Shown here: positions 5,006-11,876 of the stretch, piece by piece
How positions within the stretch are numbered: position 1 is the stretch's first letter
Layout of the letters: every line of letters starts with the position of its first letter
Source: a virus
Virus record (IMG/VR): IMGVR_UViG_3300025701_000028
Location: 1-36,282 of that record
Direction: 5' to 3' (one strand)
DNA length: 36,282 bases
The notes under the pieces: generated by a model
Seen by the model: only the letters and a program-made list of their open reading frames with translations
What the model was told of the DNA's origin: nothing
The model's database searches: none
Position numbers and translations under genes: made by a program

Positions 5006-5048
5006 ATAACATTTTGGTAACGTTATGAAAACGTTATAATAGCGTTAC
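5006..5048. repeat. Array of GTTAY half-sites at 11-bp period
   Basis: Five half-sites: ATAAC (5006-5010), GTAAC (5017-5021), GTTAT (5022-5026), GTTAT (5033-5037), GTTAC (5044-5048). Three same-orientation GTTAY sites are spaced exactly 11 bp and a pair of opposite orientation is also spaced 11 bp, with the two sets meeting in the palindrome GTAACGTTAT. It lies just after the stop of leftward gene 5061-5264. It looks like a cooperative protein-binding array. Confidence 0.6.
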
Positions 5049-5060
5049 TTTTGGGGGTAT

Positions 5061-5264
5061 TTAACGTTCTACGTAGCCTTCAAGGACCATAAAGTCATAA
5101 ATATGTCCACAGAGAAGCTTATTGGCTCTCTCTTGATCTTCCATAATAGCCAAAACTTGCTCTTCAGGCACTCCTAGTCTGATTCCTAGGTCAATATTAT
5201 GCTGTTTAATGAAATTATGTAGCTGCTCTACAAAATTTTCTTTATTTATCGGTCTCGTAACCAT
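5061..5264 (-). CDS. Hypothetical helical protein (67 aa)
   Basis: A 67-aa mostly helical protein, MVTRPINKENFVEQLHNF at the start. The segment IDLGIRLGVPEEQVLAIM resembles a small helix-turn-helix-like fold, but I cannot assign a family. GGAGAG about 9 bases upstream serves as ribosome site. The start lies inside the 35-aa gene 5242-5349 (23-base overlap), so the two may be coupled. If it binds DNA it would be a candidate reader of the adjoining GTTAY array; that is speculation. Confidence 0.65.
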   Translation of the reverse strand: MVTRPINKENFVEQLHNFIKQHNIDLGIRLGVPEEQVLAIMEDQERANKLLCGHIYDFMVLEGYVER

Positions 5265-5349
5265 CTTGTCTCTCCTTCTCTCCTATAATCAGAGACATAT
5301 CCAGGATTTCTGTGGGTAAATCGTTTGATATGTCAAGATCATAGTTCAT
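5242..5349 (-). CDS. Leaderless small acidic protein (35 aa)
   Basis: A 35-aa acidic peptide, MNYDLDISNDLPTEILDM at the start. The start is supported by an extended -10 (TGATAGAAT, -10 at 5356-5361) ending 6 bases before the ATG, the same geometry as many genes here. It overlaps the ATG of gene 5061-5264 in another frame. It may mainly act as a coupling leader peptide. The function is unknown. Confidence 0.5.
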   Translation of the reverse strand: MNYDLDISNDLPTEILDMSLIIGEKERQDGYETDK

Positions 5350-5361
5350 AATGCTATTCTA

Positions 5362-5538
5362 TCACAAATCTTCGGGGGGATCATCTTGAAGCAACGTATT
5401 CAAATACTGAATCTCATGCTCTCTACTAACAAAGCCATAACCTTCTGTTTCTTTACAGTTATGACAAAAGCGTAAACGCATGTATCCTCCATTTGGAGTA
5501 GGTACTTCTTTGACTAGCCAGTTATGATTACAATCCAT
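5362..5538 (-). CDS. Leaderless zinc-finger protein (58 aa)
   Basis: A 58-aa protein with MDCNHNW at the start and FCHNCKETEGY at about residues 24-34. Cys3/His5 and the CxxC (25-28) form a plausible zinc site. A longer frame to 5586 exists, but the -10 box TATAAT (5545-5550) stands 6 bases before the ATG at 5538, so I choose the internal start. Its TGA overlaps the extended -10 of the next leftward promoter. No family is recognised. Confidence 0.65.
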   Translation of the reverse strand: MDCNHNWLVKEVPTPNGGYMRLRFCHNCKETEGYGFVSREHEIQYLNTLLQDDPPEDL

Positions 5539-5602
5539 GTGACTATTATATCTCAAAAAATTTCGGGGATTCAATGGCGAAGCCATTCCTGATCAAATAA
5601 AG

Positions 5603-5698
5603 TCACACAATGCCTATTGATATAACACCTAACACAATCAGAAGACAGGTTGCACATATTGACGCTATGATCAATGAATCTTTCTCTCTTTTGCTCAT
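5603..5698 (-). CDS. Leaderless membrane peptide (31 aa)
   Basis: A 31-aa peptide, MSKREKDS followed by a hydrophobic helix (LIIASICATCLLIVLGV and on) to the end. A basic N terminus plus one membrane helix predicts an inner-membrane peptide. It starts 6 bases after TATAAT (5705-5710) in the extended -10 TGCTATAAT. It is divergent from the similar-sized membrane peptide at 5770-5856. Short length keeps confidence moderate. Confidence 0.6.
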   Translation of the reverse strand: MSKREKDSLIIASICATCLLIVLGVISIGIV

Positions 5699-5704
5699 AT
5701 CCTG

Positions 5705-5763
5705 ATTATAGCATGTCGGGGCTATTGTTGCAAGTTGCATTTGCTCGGATATTGTGGTATAAT
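5705..5763. promoter_or_regulatory. Divergent leaderless promoters at the arm switch
   Basis: Leftward: TGCTATAAT with -10 at 5705-5710, 6 bases from the ATG at 5698. Rightward: TTGCAT (5735-5740), 17 bases, TGGTATAAT with -10 at 5758-5763, 6 bases from the ATG at 5770. All genes to the left are leftward and nearly all to the right are rightward, so this is the transcriptional divide of the window. Confidence 0.8.
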
Positions 5764-5769
5764 GGATGT

Positions 5770-5856
5770 ATGAACAAAACAGACATCACGCTCATTCTCG
5801 GTATTATGCTTATTAACGCTATTACCGTATTGAGCCTTTCAATGATCCTGGTATAA
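5770..5856 (+). CDS. Leaderless membrane peptide (28 aa)
   Basis: A 28-aa peptide, MNKTDITLILGIMLI at the start and SLSMILV at the end, almost wholly one hydrophobic helix. It begins 6 bases after a good -10 with a matching -35 (TTGCAT) 17 bases further up, so transcription would start at the ATG. Probably a small membrane protein; its position just before a holin-like gene is suggestive but not proof of a lysis role. Confidence 0.6.
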   Translation: MNKTDITLILGIMLINAITVLSLSMILV

Positions 5857-5926
5857 GAATACCCCTGGATATTTCCACATATTGCTATAGTCTTTTGTAG
5901 CATATGTTTGTGGCTAGGACCTCTAT

Positions 5927-5949
5927 TTCGCGACGAACTTTATCGCGAA
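5927..5949. other. Inverted repeat TTCGCG/CGCGAA
   Basis: TTCGCG (5927-5932) and CGCGAA (5944-5949) around an 11-base spacer, in the 190-base gap between the 28-aa peptide gene and gene 6049-6360. It could be a protein site or a weak stem; no T-run follows. The rest of the gap is AT-rich with no convincing gene. Confidence 0.35.
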
Positions 5950-6048
5950 TCTTAGAACCTAAAAAAAAATTTAAAACTAGTAGTCCGCGAAGCTTTAAGC
6001 ACTATATATGGTGTTACCTTCATAAACTCCTGTATAATTGTTATTGTT

Positions 6049-6360
6049 ATGTTAGAAACTTTCAATATCGACCTTACGTGGGCCCCGCCAGTTCTTGCTT
6101 TCTTAAGCGTTTTGGGAGTTGTTGCTGGAATGATCAGATGGCTGGTCAAGCACTATCTAGATGAAATGAAGGCCGAGTTCAAACCTAATGGTGGCGGAAG
6201 TATGAAAGACGCAGTCAACAGACTCGAGCGCGATCAGAAGAAGTTGTACGAAAAAATTGAAAAAGTAGAAGAAGACAACAAAGAGAGTATGAATGTCTTG
6301 GCAGAAAAAATTGATCACATGTACACAACAATTATTCGTGTACTTGGCAATAAGAGTTAA
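6049..6360 (+). CDS. Holin-like / DUF2746-type membrane coiled-coil protein
   Basis: A 103-aa protein. Residues 11-33 (WAPPVLAFLSVLGVVAGMI) form one membrane helix; the rest is a charged coiled coil (VNRLERDQKKLYEKIEKVEE). The PNGGGSMKDAVNRLE stretch matches what I recall of the DUF2746 family of actinophages, a single-membrane-helix family often annotated as holin-like. The assignment is from memory, not a search. The ATG lies 10 bases after TATAAT (6033-6038) with no Shine-Dalgarno, so its mRNA leader would be only about 3-4 bases. With the M23 peptidase further right it could form a lysis pair, but they are separated by tail genes. Confidence 0.65.
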   Translation: MLETFNIDLTWAPPVLAFLSVLGVVAGMIRWLVKHYLDEMKAEFKPNGGGSMKDAVNRLERDQKKLYEKIEKVEEDNKESMNVLAEKIDHMYTTIIRVLGNKS

Positions 6361-6598
6361 TTAGTATATACTATATATATTCTTATATCTTATATCTCTT
6401 AATCTCTTATCTCCCAGTCTCCCTTGCCCCCTACCCCCATGACAATTATTATACACACAAACTGACTGAGTTTGCAACATGAAGAGACAAAAAAATATAA
6501 TTTTTGAAAAAAGATCTCTTGCCGCGCTCCTACTTCCCATACGTTTACAGATATTTTTTGAATTATAAAGTTTTGATAACGATTATAAAAACATATGC
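6361..6598. other. AT-rich gap without a gene
   Basis: It contains a TAGTATATACTA palindrome (6362-6373), a pyrimidine-rich stretch (CTCCCTTGCCCCCTACCCCC) and A-runs. I see no convincing open frame. It leads into the promoter and hairpin at 6599-6664. Confidence 0.4.
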
Positions 6599-6604
6599 TA
6601 AAAT
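6599..6604 (+). promoter_or_regulatory. Extended -10 promoter before structured RNA
   Basis: TGCTAAAAT (TG at 6596-6597, -10 at 6599-6604). The expected start, about 7 bases on, is G6611, the first base of the long stem. No clear -35 is present at 17 bases. Confidence 0.55.
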
Positions 6605-6610
6605 AGTTAC

Positions 6611-6664
6611 GGCTAGTGTCCAGGTTTCTGTCTCTCTCATACCCGCTGACCTGGGCACTAGTCC
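6611..6664 (+). ncRNA. Long hairpin RNA or structured leader
   Basis: The 5' arm GGCTAGTGTCCAGGT (6611-6625) pairs with ACCTGGGCACTAGTCC (6649-6664): 15 pairs with one G-U and one bulged T, closing a 23-base pyrimidine-rich loop. The predicted transcription start falls on its first base. It may be a small free RNA of about 54 bases or a 5' structure on the tail operon transcript; no U-run follows, and a second promoter (-10 at 6677-6682) starts the next gene independently. I know no matching family. Confidence 0.45.
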
Positions 6665-6688
6665 TATAATTGGGTGTATAATAATATC

Positions 6689-7069
6689 ATGAGTAATTCA
6701 CGTCAAGTTTTGGGAATCGAGCCAGTAAATATTCGATGGAATATTACACGTGGCGACACCTCCTCTATTAGGGTACAGTTTTTGGAGTCAGACGAGGAAA
6801 CCTCAGTAGACACATCTACATGGGTCTTTGAGGCAACTGCATTTGACAACAGGTCTAAGATCTTCGATGATCTGGATGTTCGCGTCGATGGAAATGATAT
6901 TGTAATAACCGCTACCTCAGACCTTACAGAGTTCTGGGGCAGAGGGGTCAGGTCAACAGTCGCAGAGCTATCTTTTGACCTACAGGTTGTAATCGACAGA
7001 TTTACTGTATGGACCCCGATTGTTGGAACAATTACAGTAATCGGTGATGTAACTGGGGGAAGGCTATGA
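6689..7069 (+). CDS. Baseplate/tail beta-module protein (RGDT type)
   Basis: A 126-aa protein. After MSNSRQVLGIEPVNIRW it carries TRGDTSSIRVQF, and the rest is beta-rich (WVFEATAF, DIVITATSD, ELSFDLQVVI). The W-x-RGDT-x-S/F pattern recurs in gene 10429-10794 and resembles N-terminal domains of phage baseplate upper or fibre proteins; I infer a structural tail role. I choose the ATG at 6689 over an in-frame GTG at 6674 because TATAAT (6677-6682) ends 6 bases before it. Its TGA overlaps the next ATG. Confidence 0.7.
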   Translation: MSNSRQVLGIEPVNIRWNITRGDTSSIRVQFLESDEETSVDTSTWVFEATAFDNRSKIFDDLDVRVDGNDIVITATSDLTEFWGRGVRSTVAELSFDLQVVIDRFTVWTPIVGTITVIGDVTGGRL

Positions 7070-7161
7070 TAGAGAACATTGTGGTAAAAATATCCCTAGA
7101 GGCCCCAAAGATTCCTGCGGTTGTGAAAGTTGAATCAAAAAGCTATCACATAAAAGACTAG
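7066..7161 (+). CDS. Small hypothetical protein (31 aa)
   Basis: A 31-aa peptide, MIENIVVKISLEAPKIPA at the start and SYHIKD at the end, coupled to the upstream gene by an ATGA overlap. It resembles the short extended proteins that follow the RGDT module again at 10796-11020, so it may be a minimal partner of the module. No family is recognised; short length limits certainty. Confidence 0.5.
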   Translation: MIENIVVKISLEAPKIPAVVKVESKSYHIKD

Positions 7162-7190
7162 CTCGTGATATAATATAGCGAGGAGCGTAT

Positions 7191-7964
7191 ATGACATTTC
7201 CAGCAACGTATAACATCAATTACTATTTGGGCGACACCCATGAGTTTAAGGTATACCCCAAAGACTCTTCTGGTGCTGCTTTTCCATTGGCCACCTACAC
7301 GGATGTAGAGTTTATTATTGCTGAAAACAGGGGCCCCGTTGTCGCTGGCTCAGAATCAATTGCCGCCTATGCAGAATTTTCTGTAGATAGAACAAATGTA
7401 GAGTGCGCTATCACCCCATTGAACTCAGCAGACCTAGATCCAGCCAAGTCTTATGTTTACGACGTAAAAATTAGTAAGACTGGCAGTCCTTATGACTCGG
7501 TCCACACGCTCTTAACTGGAAGTCTAACTATTAGCAATAGGGTAGACCCACTTCCAGATGCGCTTCCAACCGCCCCGTCTATTCCAACTCTTGTAACGGT
7601 ATACTCCGTGACCGATAATTCGATTAATCTATCCTGGACAGCTCCAGAAATTGGCGGTGCTCCAGATGGATATCGCATTTATGCAATTCCATATAGTCCA
7701 TCTTACGAAAGTGCCCTAGTTCTTCAGCAGCTACTCAACACTCTTCCAGCAGCTACTCCGTTTACAACTACAGACACCTCTTACTCTGTTACAGACACTA
7801 CCGCAATACCAGCCTTTGGAATTGAGTCTGCAGCACTCGAGTCTGGAACAGCATATATCTATGTTGTTGCTTCATATAACACTGCTGGATTCTCAGATCC
7901 CGTTGGAAACTTCGATCTGGTTGCAGGAACTATCAATGAAGTATTTACTAGTGGAGGTTCATAA
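7191..7964 (+). CDS. Tail protein with fibronectin III domain
   Basis: 257 aa. Residues 1-120 form a beta module with a GDTHEFKVYPKDSSG motif, related to the RGDT modules. Residues about 125-245 are a fibronectin type III domain (APSIPTLVTVYSVTDNSI, LSWTAPEIGG, then AYIYVVASYNTAGFSDP). Fn3 domains are common decorations of phage virion proteins and probably bind the cell surface. It has an extended -10 (TGATATAAT near 7170) and a good GAGGAG ribosome site. Its stop overlaps the next ATG (TAATG). Confidence 0.75.
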   Translation: MTFPATYNINYYLGDTHEFKVYPKDSSGAAFPLATYTDVEFIIAENRGPVVAGSESIAAYAEFSVDRTNVECAITPLNSADLDPAKSYVYDVKISKTGSPYDSVHTLLTGSLTISNRVDPLPDALPTAPSIPTLVTVYSVTDNSINLSWTAPEIGGAPDGYRIYAIPYSPSYESALVLQQLLNTLPAATPFTTTDTSYSVTDTTAIPAFGIESAALESGTAYIYVVASYNTAGFSDPVGNFDLVAGTINEVFTSGGS

Positions 7965-8692
7965 TGGCAGATGTCGTTGTGTCCTCCAACGATATTAGTG
8001 TGCTTGGTGGACCATCAAGTATTAGTCTTAGCCTAGACAGCGGTGCCCAGGGGCAGCGCGGTACCTTTATCATGTATGGTTTTCCAGACCCTAATAGTCC
8101 AGCCGCGCAAGATACTTTTATTTCACCACCACAAGTTTTTGACTTTTATGTTGTGGTAGACCCTTCGTCTGAAAATTATTTGCAGATGTACCAGTACGTA
8201 AACCAAGATGGTCAGCTACTATGGAGGCCAGCGATTAAGCTTGCTATTAATATTTATAGCACTACGAGGCCGATTACGTTTACTGCTGGAGTCGGCACAA
8301 CTGAGATTAATATCTCAGATCTAGGAATTGCTGGAGTGACTGACTCAGGTAGCCCTCAGGCGATTGACGTAAACTTTTTTACTCAGCCAGGATCGGCTGC
8401 ATATTTTAACGTTCAGTCTAGCATTAGCAACTTTAACCCGCTGTACACTTTAAATCCAGGCGGAGGAGAGACCCTGGACCTGTTCCCGACGATATCCACT
8501 TATGTTATCTCAGATGTCTACCTAGACGAGAACGATAACCAGCTAAAGCTTCCAATAACTTTTACTGCAGTTGAGGTCACCGACACTTACACTGTGCCCG
8601 TAAATGACAAGACTCTATTTGCACAGCTTTTGGTAACGCTACAGAGCCCAGCCGAGATCCGTGATTACATTGAAAGCTTAGGAGTTATTTAA
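7964..8692 (+). CDS. Tail/adsorption structural protein (242 aa)
   Basis: A beta-rich protein starting MADVVVSSNDISVLGGPS. The segment GAQGQRGTFIMYGFPDPNS resembles a short collagen-like G-x-x-G-x-RG stretch followed by the knob seen in many phage fibre proteins. The rest alternates beta strands (RPITFTAGVGTTEINISDL). The C terminus, SPAEIRDYIESLGVI, is helical. It is coupled by TAATG to the Fn3 protein. A structural tail component, by context; exact family unknown. Confidence 0.65.
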   Translation: MADVVVSSNDISVLGGPSSISLSLDSGAQGQRGTFIMYGFPDPNSPAAQDTFISPPQVFDFYVVVDPSSENYLQMYQYVNQDGQLLWRPAIKLAINIYSTTRPITFTAGVGTTEINISDLGIAGVTDSGSPQAIDVNFFTQPGSAAYFNVQSSISNFNPLYTLNPGGGETLDLFPTISTYVISDVYLDENDNQLKLPITFTAVEVTDTYTVPVNDKTLFAQLLVTLQSPAEIRDYIESLGVI

Positions 8693-8694
8693 TA

Positions 8695-9558
8695 ATGCCA
8701 AATGATATCGGCGGCCCAGACGCACCATACAATACACAGATTCCAGCATACAATGAAAATGCTGATATTCAAACGGCACTTAGGTTATATCACTATGGAG
8801 AAGATACCGATGCCCCAGACCCATTGGTGTCAAACTCAATAGCTGGACACTTAACAAATCTAGAAGACACAAAAATTGATAAGGTTCCAGCCACAATCCC
8901 GTCTGCAGCAAATTTAAATAGCTATACTACAAGTGGATATTTTATTCAGCCCTCTGTTACAAATGCAAGAACTGGCTTGAACTATCCAACATTTCCAGAC
9001 TCATTAGGCGTGCAGCAGATTTATTCTGGCTTGCTGAAAGTTGTAAATAGTGGGGCTATTGTTTTGCACGAGTACCACATGCTAGGAGATACTGGCTACC
9101 CAGTTAATAGAGTATTCTGGAGAATGAAATACCTAGATGTTTGGTCTTCTTGGATCAGGTCTTATTCTCAAACAGATATCGTCGCAATTACAGACGCCAG
9201 ATATCCCCTTAAGTCAGATGTATATACAAAAACAGCAGCTAACAATGCGTTTGCTCCAAAGTATTTTTATGAAAACGAATACACCGTAGATCACACGCTA
9301 GTTATTGAAGACATCAACGAAATTGTTTCAATGAATGTTGTCGGAGGAGGAGTCCTGACGATTCCCCTAAACACTACCGCGGCATTTCCAATCGGATCTA
9401 TCGTTAACGTTTATAATAGATCAGAAACTGAGTTCCTGGAGATTGCTGGAGCCCCTGGAGTCACCGTACGCAACCCAGGTACTATTGAGCCATACCAGGA
9501 AGCTTCCCTGCGTAAGCGCGGGACTAATGAGTGGGTAGCATCTGGTCCTGTCTACTAA
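8695..9558 (+). CDS. Tail fibre with pyocin-knob-like domain
   Basis: 287 aa. Residues about 65-160 read like a pyocin-knob domain: ANLNSYTTSGYF, then NYPTFP, HEYHMLG, FWRMKY and WSSWIRSY. A linker (ITDARYPLKSDVYTK) follows, then a C-terminal beta domain of about 70 residues ending LRKRGTNEWVASGPVY, related to the C terminus of the 843-aa fibre (LLKRGVDSWVVYGDLKA). Probable receptor-binding or fibre role at the virion tip. It starts 2 bases after the upstream stop. Confidence 0.7.
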   Translation: MPNDIGGPDAPYNTQIPAYNENADIQTALRLYHYGEDTDAPDPLVSNSIAGHLTNLEDTKIDKVPATIPSAANLNSYTTSGYFIQPSVTNARTGLNYPTFPDSLGVQQIYSGLLKVVNSGAIVLHEYHMLGDTGYPVNRVFWRMKYLDVWSSWIRSYSQTDIVAITDARYPLKSDVYTKTAANNAFAPKYFYENEYTVDHTLVIEDINEIVSMNVVGGGVLTIPLNTTAAFPIGSIVNVYNRSETEFLEIAGAPGVTVRNPGTIEPYQEASLRKRGTNEWVASGPVY

Positions 9559-9561
9559 TAG

Positions 9562-9614
9562 TTGACAAAACCATAAAGATCATATAAGATAGAATCTTAC
9601 GCAAAACGTAAGGA
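9562..9614 (+). promoter_or_regulatory. Promoter plus hairpin covering the ribosome site
   Basis: TTGACA (9562-9567), 17 bases, TAAGAT (9585-9590). The 5' part of the RNA can fold CTTACG (9596-9601)/CGTAAG (9607-9612) around CAAAA, which places part of the AAGGA ribosome site (9610-9614) of the peptidase gene in a stem. It may dampen or regulate expression of a cell-wall enzyme. Confidence 0.6.
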
Positions 9615-9621
9615 TATTATT

Positions 9622-10407
9622 ATGAAATTCATAAAGACTATTCACGACCGTAACCTGACCTTGCCAGCGATGTTAATTTTTGGTTATATGTTTGTGCCAA
9701 TGATTTTTTCACAAGTTCCAGCAAACATGCAAAATGATATTACTTATGCAATTCCAGATTTCGAGGAAGAGACGACCTCTCCGCTCATCAAGACCGAAAG
9801 TTTTGGCAAGGGCGGACCAATTGATGCTTTGATCTGGGGCACAGAAGATACTTCTTTAGATCAAAAGTTCGAGCCCGAGCCAGACCCAGTAGAGATTACT
9901 AGGCTTAATAAGTTAAATTACAGCAATGCCAGATTTCCAGTATCTCCAGCAGATGTTAGCAGTGACTTTGGCTGGAGAGAGCCACCATGCGATGTCTGCA
10001 GCTCAGATCACCACGGAGTTGATTTTATTCCAGGTGCTGGGGCAGATGTAGTTGCAATTCTTGATGGAATGGTAGTTCAGGCGGGAATCAATGGTGGATT
10101 TGGAAATTGGGTGGTTATTGAGCATCTGGTTCCAAGCGTTGAGGTAGACGGAGAGTTTGAGAGGTGGAAGAGTCTTTACGCACACCTTGAAGATGGATCA
10201 ATCCCTAAAAATGTCGGAATAGGGTCAATAGTAACTAAAGGTCAGCTAATTGGACTAGTCGGAAATACTGGAGTCTCAACTGGAGATCATTTACATTTTG
10301 AAATTATTATTGACGGTATTCCCCAGGACCCAATGCCACTATTAGCAACATACTCTAGAATTGAGATTTTGCAGGATGGCACAGAACGCTTCATAAGATA
10401 CGAATAG
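9622..10407 (+). CDS. M23-family peptidase (LytM/lysostaphin-like)
   Basis: 261 aa. An N-terminal membrane anchor or signal lies at about residues 13-31 (LTLPAMLIFGYMFVPMIF), followed by an acidic linker, then the M23 metallopeptidase domain from about 105: FGWREPP, H130-H-G-V-D134, LYAH188L and DH223LH225FE, which supply the zinc ligands and catalytic histidine. The family cuts peptide crosslinks in peptidoglycan, so this is an endolysin or a virion wall-opening enzyme; its place among tail genes favours the second, the anchor fits export or membrane tethering. A CDVC motif just before HHGVD is unusual. Confidence 0.85.
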   Translation: MKFIKTIHDRNLTLPAMLIFGYMFVPMIFSQVPANMQNDITYAIPDFEEETTSPLIKTESFGKGGPIDALIWGTEDTSLDQKFEPEPDPVEITRLNKLNYSNARFPVSPADVSSDFGWREPPCDVCSSDHHGVDFIPGAGADVVAILDGMVVQAGINGGFGNWVVIEHLVPSVEVDGEFERWKSLYAHLEDGSIPKNVGIGSIVTKGQLIGLVGNTGVSTGDHLHFEIIIDGIPQDPMPLLATYSRIEILQDGTERFIRYE

Positions 10408-10428
10408 ATATGGTATAATAAAACTACT

Positions 10429-10794
10429 ATGGCTAGCAGAAGTTACGATATTGGAAGCAGACCACCACAGGTCACTTGGACCTTAATGCGCGGTGACACT
10501 GCTTCATTTAAGTCATATGTTACAGACGATGCCAGGCAGCCATTAAATATTCCAGACTGGACAATTCAGATGGAAATTAAGAGAAACGGCGTGGTTATCC
10601 TTCCAATTACGCCAGCGGCAGACGCAGATGATCTCGAAGGAGAGTTTACTGTTACTCTAGCCGCATCCGAAACTAGAATTTTAGAAACGGGAGACGTGTT
10701 TGACATTCAGCTCTCGCTTCCCCAAGACCAAATTGTATGGACTGTGGCTCAGGGCTCTTTTATTGTGGTCGAGGACATAACGGATAGGCCATAA
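10429..10794 (+). CDS. Baseplate/tail beta-module protein (RGDT type), second copy
   Basis: 121 aa, related to gene 6689-7069: VTWTLMRGDTASFKSYV here versus IRWNITRGDTSSIRVQF there, both followed by a W, beta strands and a D-x-QL/V-type strand before a C-terminal IVVxxD-type stretch. Probably a small structural adsorption or baseplate module. -10 TATAAT (10414-10419, extended TGG) lies 9 bases before the ATG with no Shine-Dalgarno, so its mRNA leader would be very short. The next gene starts 1 base after its stop. Confidence 0.7.
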   Translation: MASRSYDIGSRPPQVTWTLMRGDTASFKSYVTDDARQPLNIPDWTIQMEIKRNGVVILPITPAADADDLEGEFTVTLAASETRILETGDVFDIQLSLPQDQIVWTVAQGSFIVVEDITDRP

Positions 10795-10795
10795 T

Positions 10796-11020
10796 ATGGC
10801 TACCATCACTTTTATTAATCCCGCACCATTTAATGCAAGGTTTAAAGAGTCCAACTATCCTGTAGCAATGGTTCGAGAAAAAAACACCTTCAAATCAAAA
10901 GTTACTCAGAATCTTCCATTTAGAATTCGCTTTACATCTATTGGTGTTCCAGGATACGGTCCTTCAGGATTTCCAGGAATTGGAATCCAAGTTATTGGCT
11001 ATAATAATTATATTCTTTAA
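10796..11020 (+). CDS. Small Pro/Gly-rich tail-associated protein (74 aa)
   Basis: A 74-aa protein, MATITFINPAPFNARFKES at the start, with a glycine/proline-rich C-terminal segment GVPGYGPSGFPGIGIQVIGYN. It is coupled to the preceding RGDT module as the 31-aa protein 7066-7161 is to its own module, which suggests a recurring two-gene cassette. No family is recognised. Confidence 0.6.
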   Translation: MATITFINPAPFNARFKESNYPVAMVREKNTFKSKVTQNLPFRIRFTSIGVPGYGPSGFPGIGIQVIGYNNYIL

Positions 11021-11030
11021 AAATGTATGT

Positions 11031-11036
11031 TAAAAT
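11031..11036 (+). promoter_or_regulatory. Extended -10 promoter, leaderless
   Basis: TGTTAAAAT with -10 at 11031-11036, exactly 6 bases before the ATG at 11043. Confidence 0.65.
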
Positions 11037-11042
11037 ATATCT

Positions 11043-11360
11043 ATGCCAGTAGTATCTATCGATGAATTAAAAGCACAATTTGACCCAGGGAAGAAGCTCT
11101 CTTCTGAATATTTTCAGAATCTTGTTGACACCCTCGCTGACGACCGTGCTGCTCTACACGTGGGCCCGACTGGCCCAGTGAATCCAGAATCAACCCCAAT
11201 TTGGTTTAATGATTTTGATTCAAACCTTTCTGTATATAGTGGGTCTTCATGGATCCTAGTTTTCCAAGGAACGAACTATTCTCTTCCAGTCGAAGACGGT
11301 CTGCCAGGGCAGGTCCTATCTACAGACGGCAATGGAAACGTTGCTTGGGTTTCTATTTAA
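11043..11360 (+). CDS. Small tail-fibre-associated protein (105 aa)
   Basis: 105 aa. The N-terminal helix, IDELKAQFDPGKKLSSEYF then QNLVDTL, is a module shared with the next gene (IDYIKTRFESGDRPSSQDY then IDLIETL). The middle, TPIWFNDFDSNLSVYSGSSW, is a motif typical of phage fibre domains that contact neighbouring subunits, and PGQVLSTDGNGNVAWVSI at the end is a fibre-type terminus. Probably a short fibre or connector. Leaderless start 6 bases after TAAAAT. Confidence 0.65.
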   Translation: MPVVSIDELKAQFDPGKKLSSEYFQNLVDTLADDRAALHVGPTGPVNPESTPIWFNDFDSNLSVYSGSSWILVFQGTNYSLPVEDGLPGQVLSTDGNGNVAWVSI

Positions 11361-11367
11361 ATAGAAA
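11350..11367. terminator. 18-bp perfect palindrome at gene end, weak terminator
   Basis: TTTCTATTTAAATAGAAA is perfectly self-complementary, contains the TAA stop of gene 11043-11360 and is followed by TCTTTT. It is AT-rich, so at best a weak terminator; a protein site is the alternative. Confidence 0.35.
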
Positions 11368-11399
11368 TCTTTTAAAACAACGCTTATAATAGGAGAATT

Positions 11400-11846
11400 A
11401 TGGCCATACAAGACATTGACTACATCAAAACTAGGTTCGAATCTGGAGACCGCCCCAGCAGTCAAGATTACATCGATTTAATTGAAACTCTTTCCGCTAA
11501 ATCTACCGATCTCGGTTCTGGCGGGAATAACGAGTCCGAAGTCCCAGGCCTAGAAAATCCAACTGTAATTGACGAGGTTAATACCGCTGACTGGAGAATG
11601 GTTAAGTACATCGTATCAATTATGAAAAACACTGGCGGAGCTAATAAGTACTACGCCACAGAATTTAGTATTCTCATCGACGCAGAAAACATAAACGTCG
11701 CTGAGTATGGAAGCATAGGCAATGATGGGGATATTGGAACCATTACTGTTACAGCTGCCGCAGGCAAACTACAATTGCTAGTTAGCCCTAACCCCGCCGT
11801 TATTCCAATCACTGCAAGGTTTGCACGTGTTGGTCTAAAGGCCTAG
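11400..11846 (+). CDS. Tail-associated protein sharing the SS-D/E-YF module (148 aa)
   Basis: 148 aa. The N-terminal 30 residues are homologous to those of the preceding protein, followed by a Gly/Ser linker (STDLGSGGNNESE) and a beta domain (WRMVKYIVSIM, TEFSILIDA, GDIGTITVTAAAG, ITARFARVGLKA). The shared N terminus with different C-terminal domains is what is expected of fibre proteins docking on one common partner. TATAAT (11385-11390) is followed at once by AGGAG, 5 bases before the ATG. Confidence 0.65.
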   Translation: MAIQDIDYIKTRFESGDRPSSQDYIDLIETLSAKSTDLGSGGNNESEVPGLENPTVIDEVNTADWRMVKYIVSIMKNTGGANKYYATEFSILIDAENINVAEYGSIGNDGDIGTITVTAAAGKLQLLVSPNPAVIPITARFARVGLKA

Positions 11847-11876
11847 ACAAATTATAGAAGGAAGTGAATAAAGTAA

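Noticed and set aside
5952-6149. Minus-strand open frame opposite the holin-like gene, and a 23-aa frame behind an AGGAG at about 6025
   Set aside because: Antisense to a better gene, atypical composition, and no promoter.
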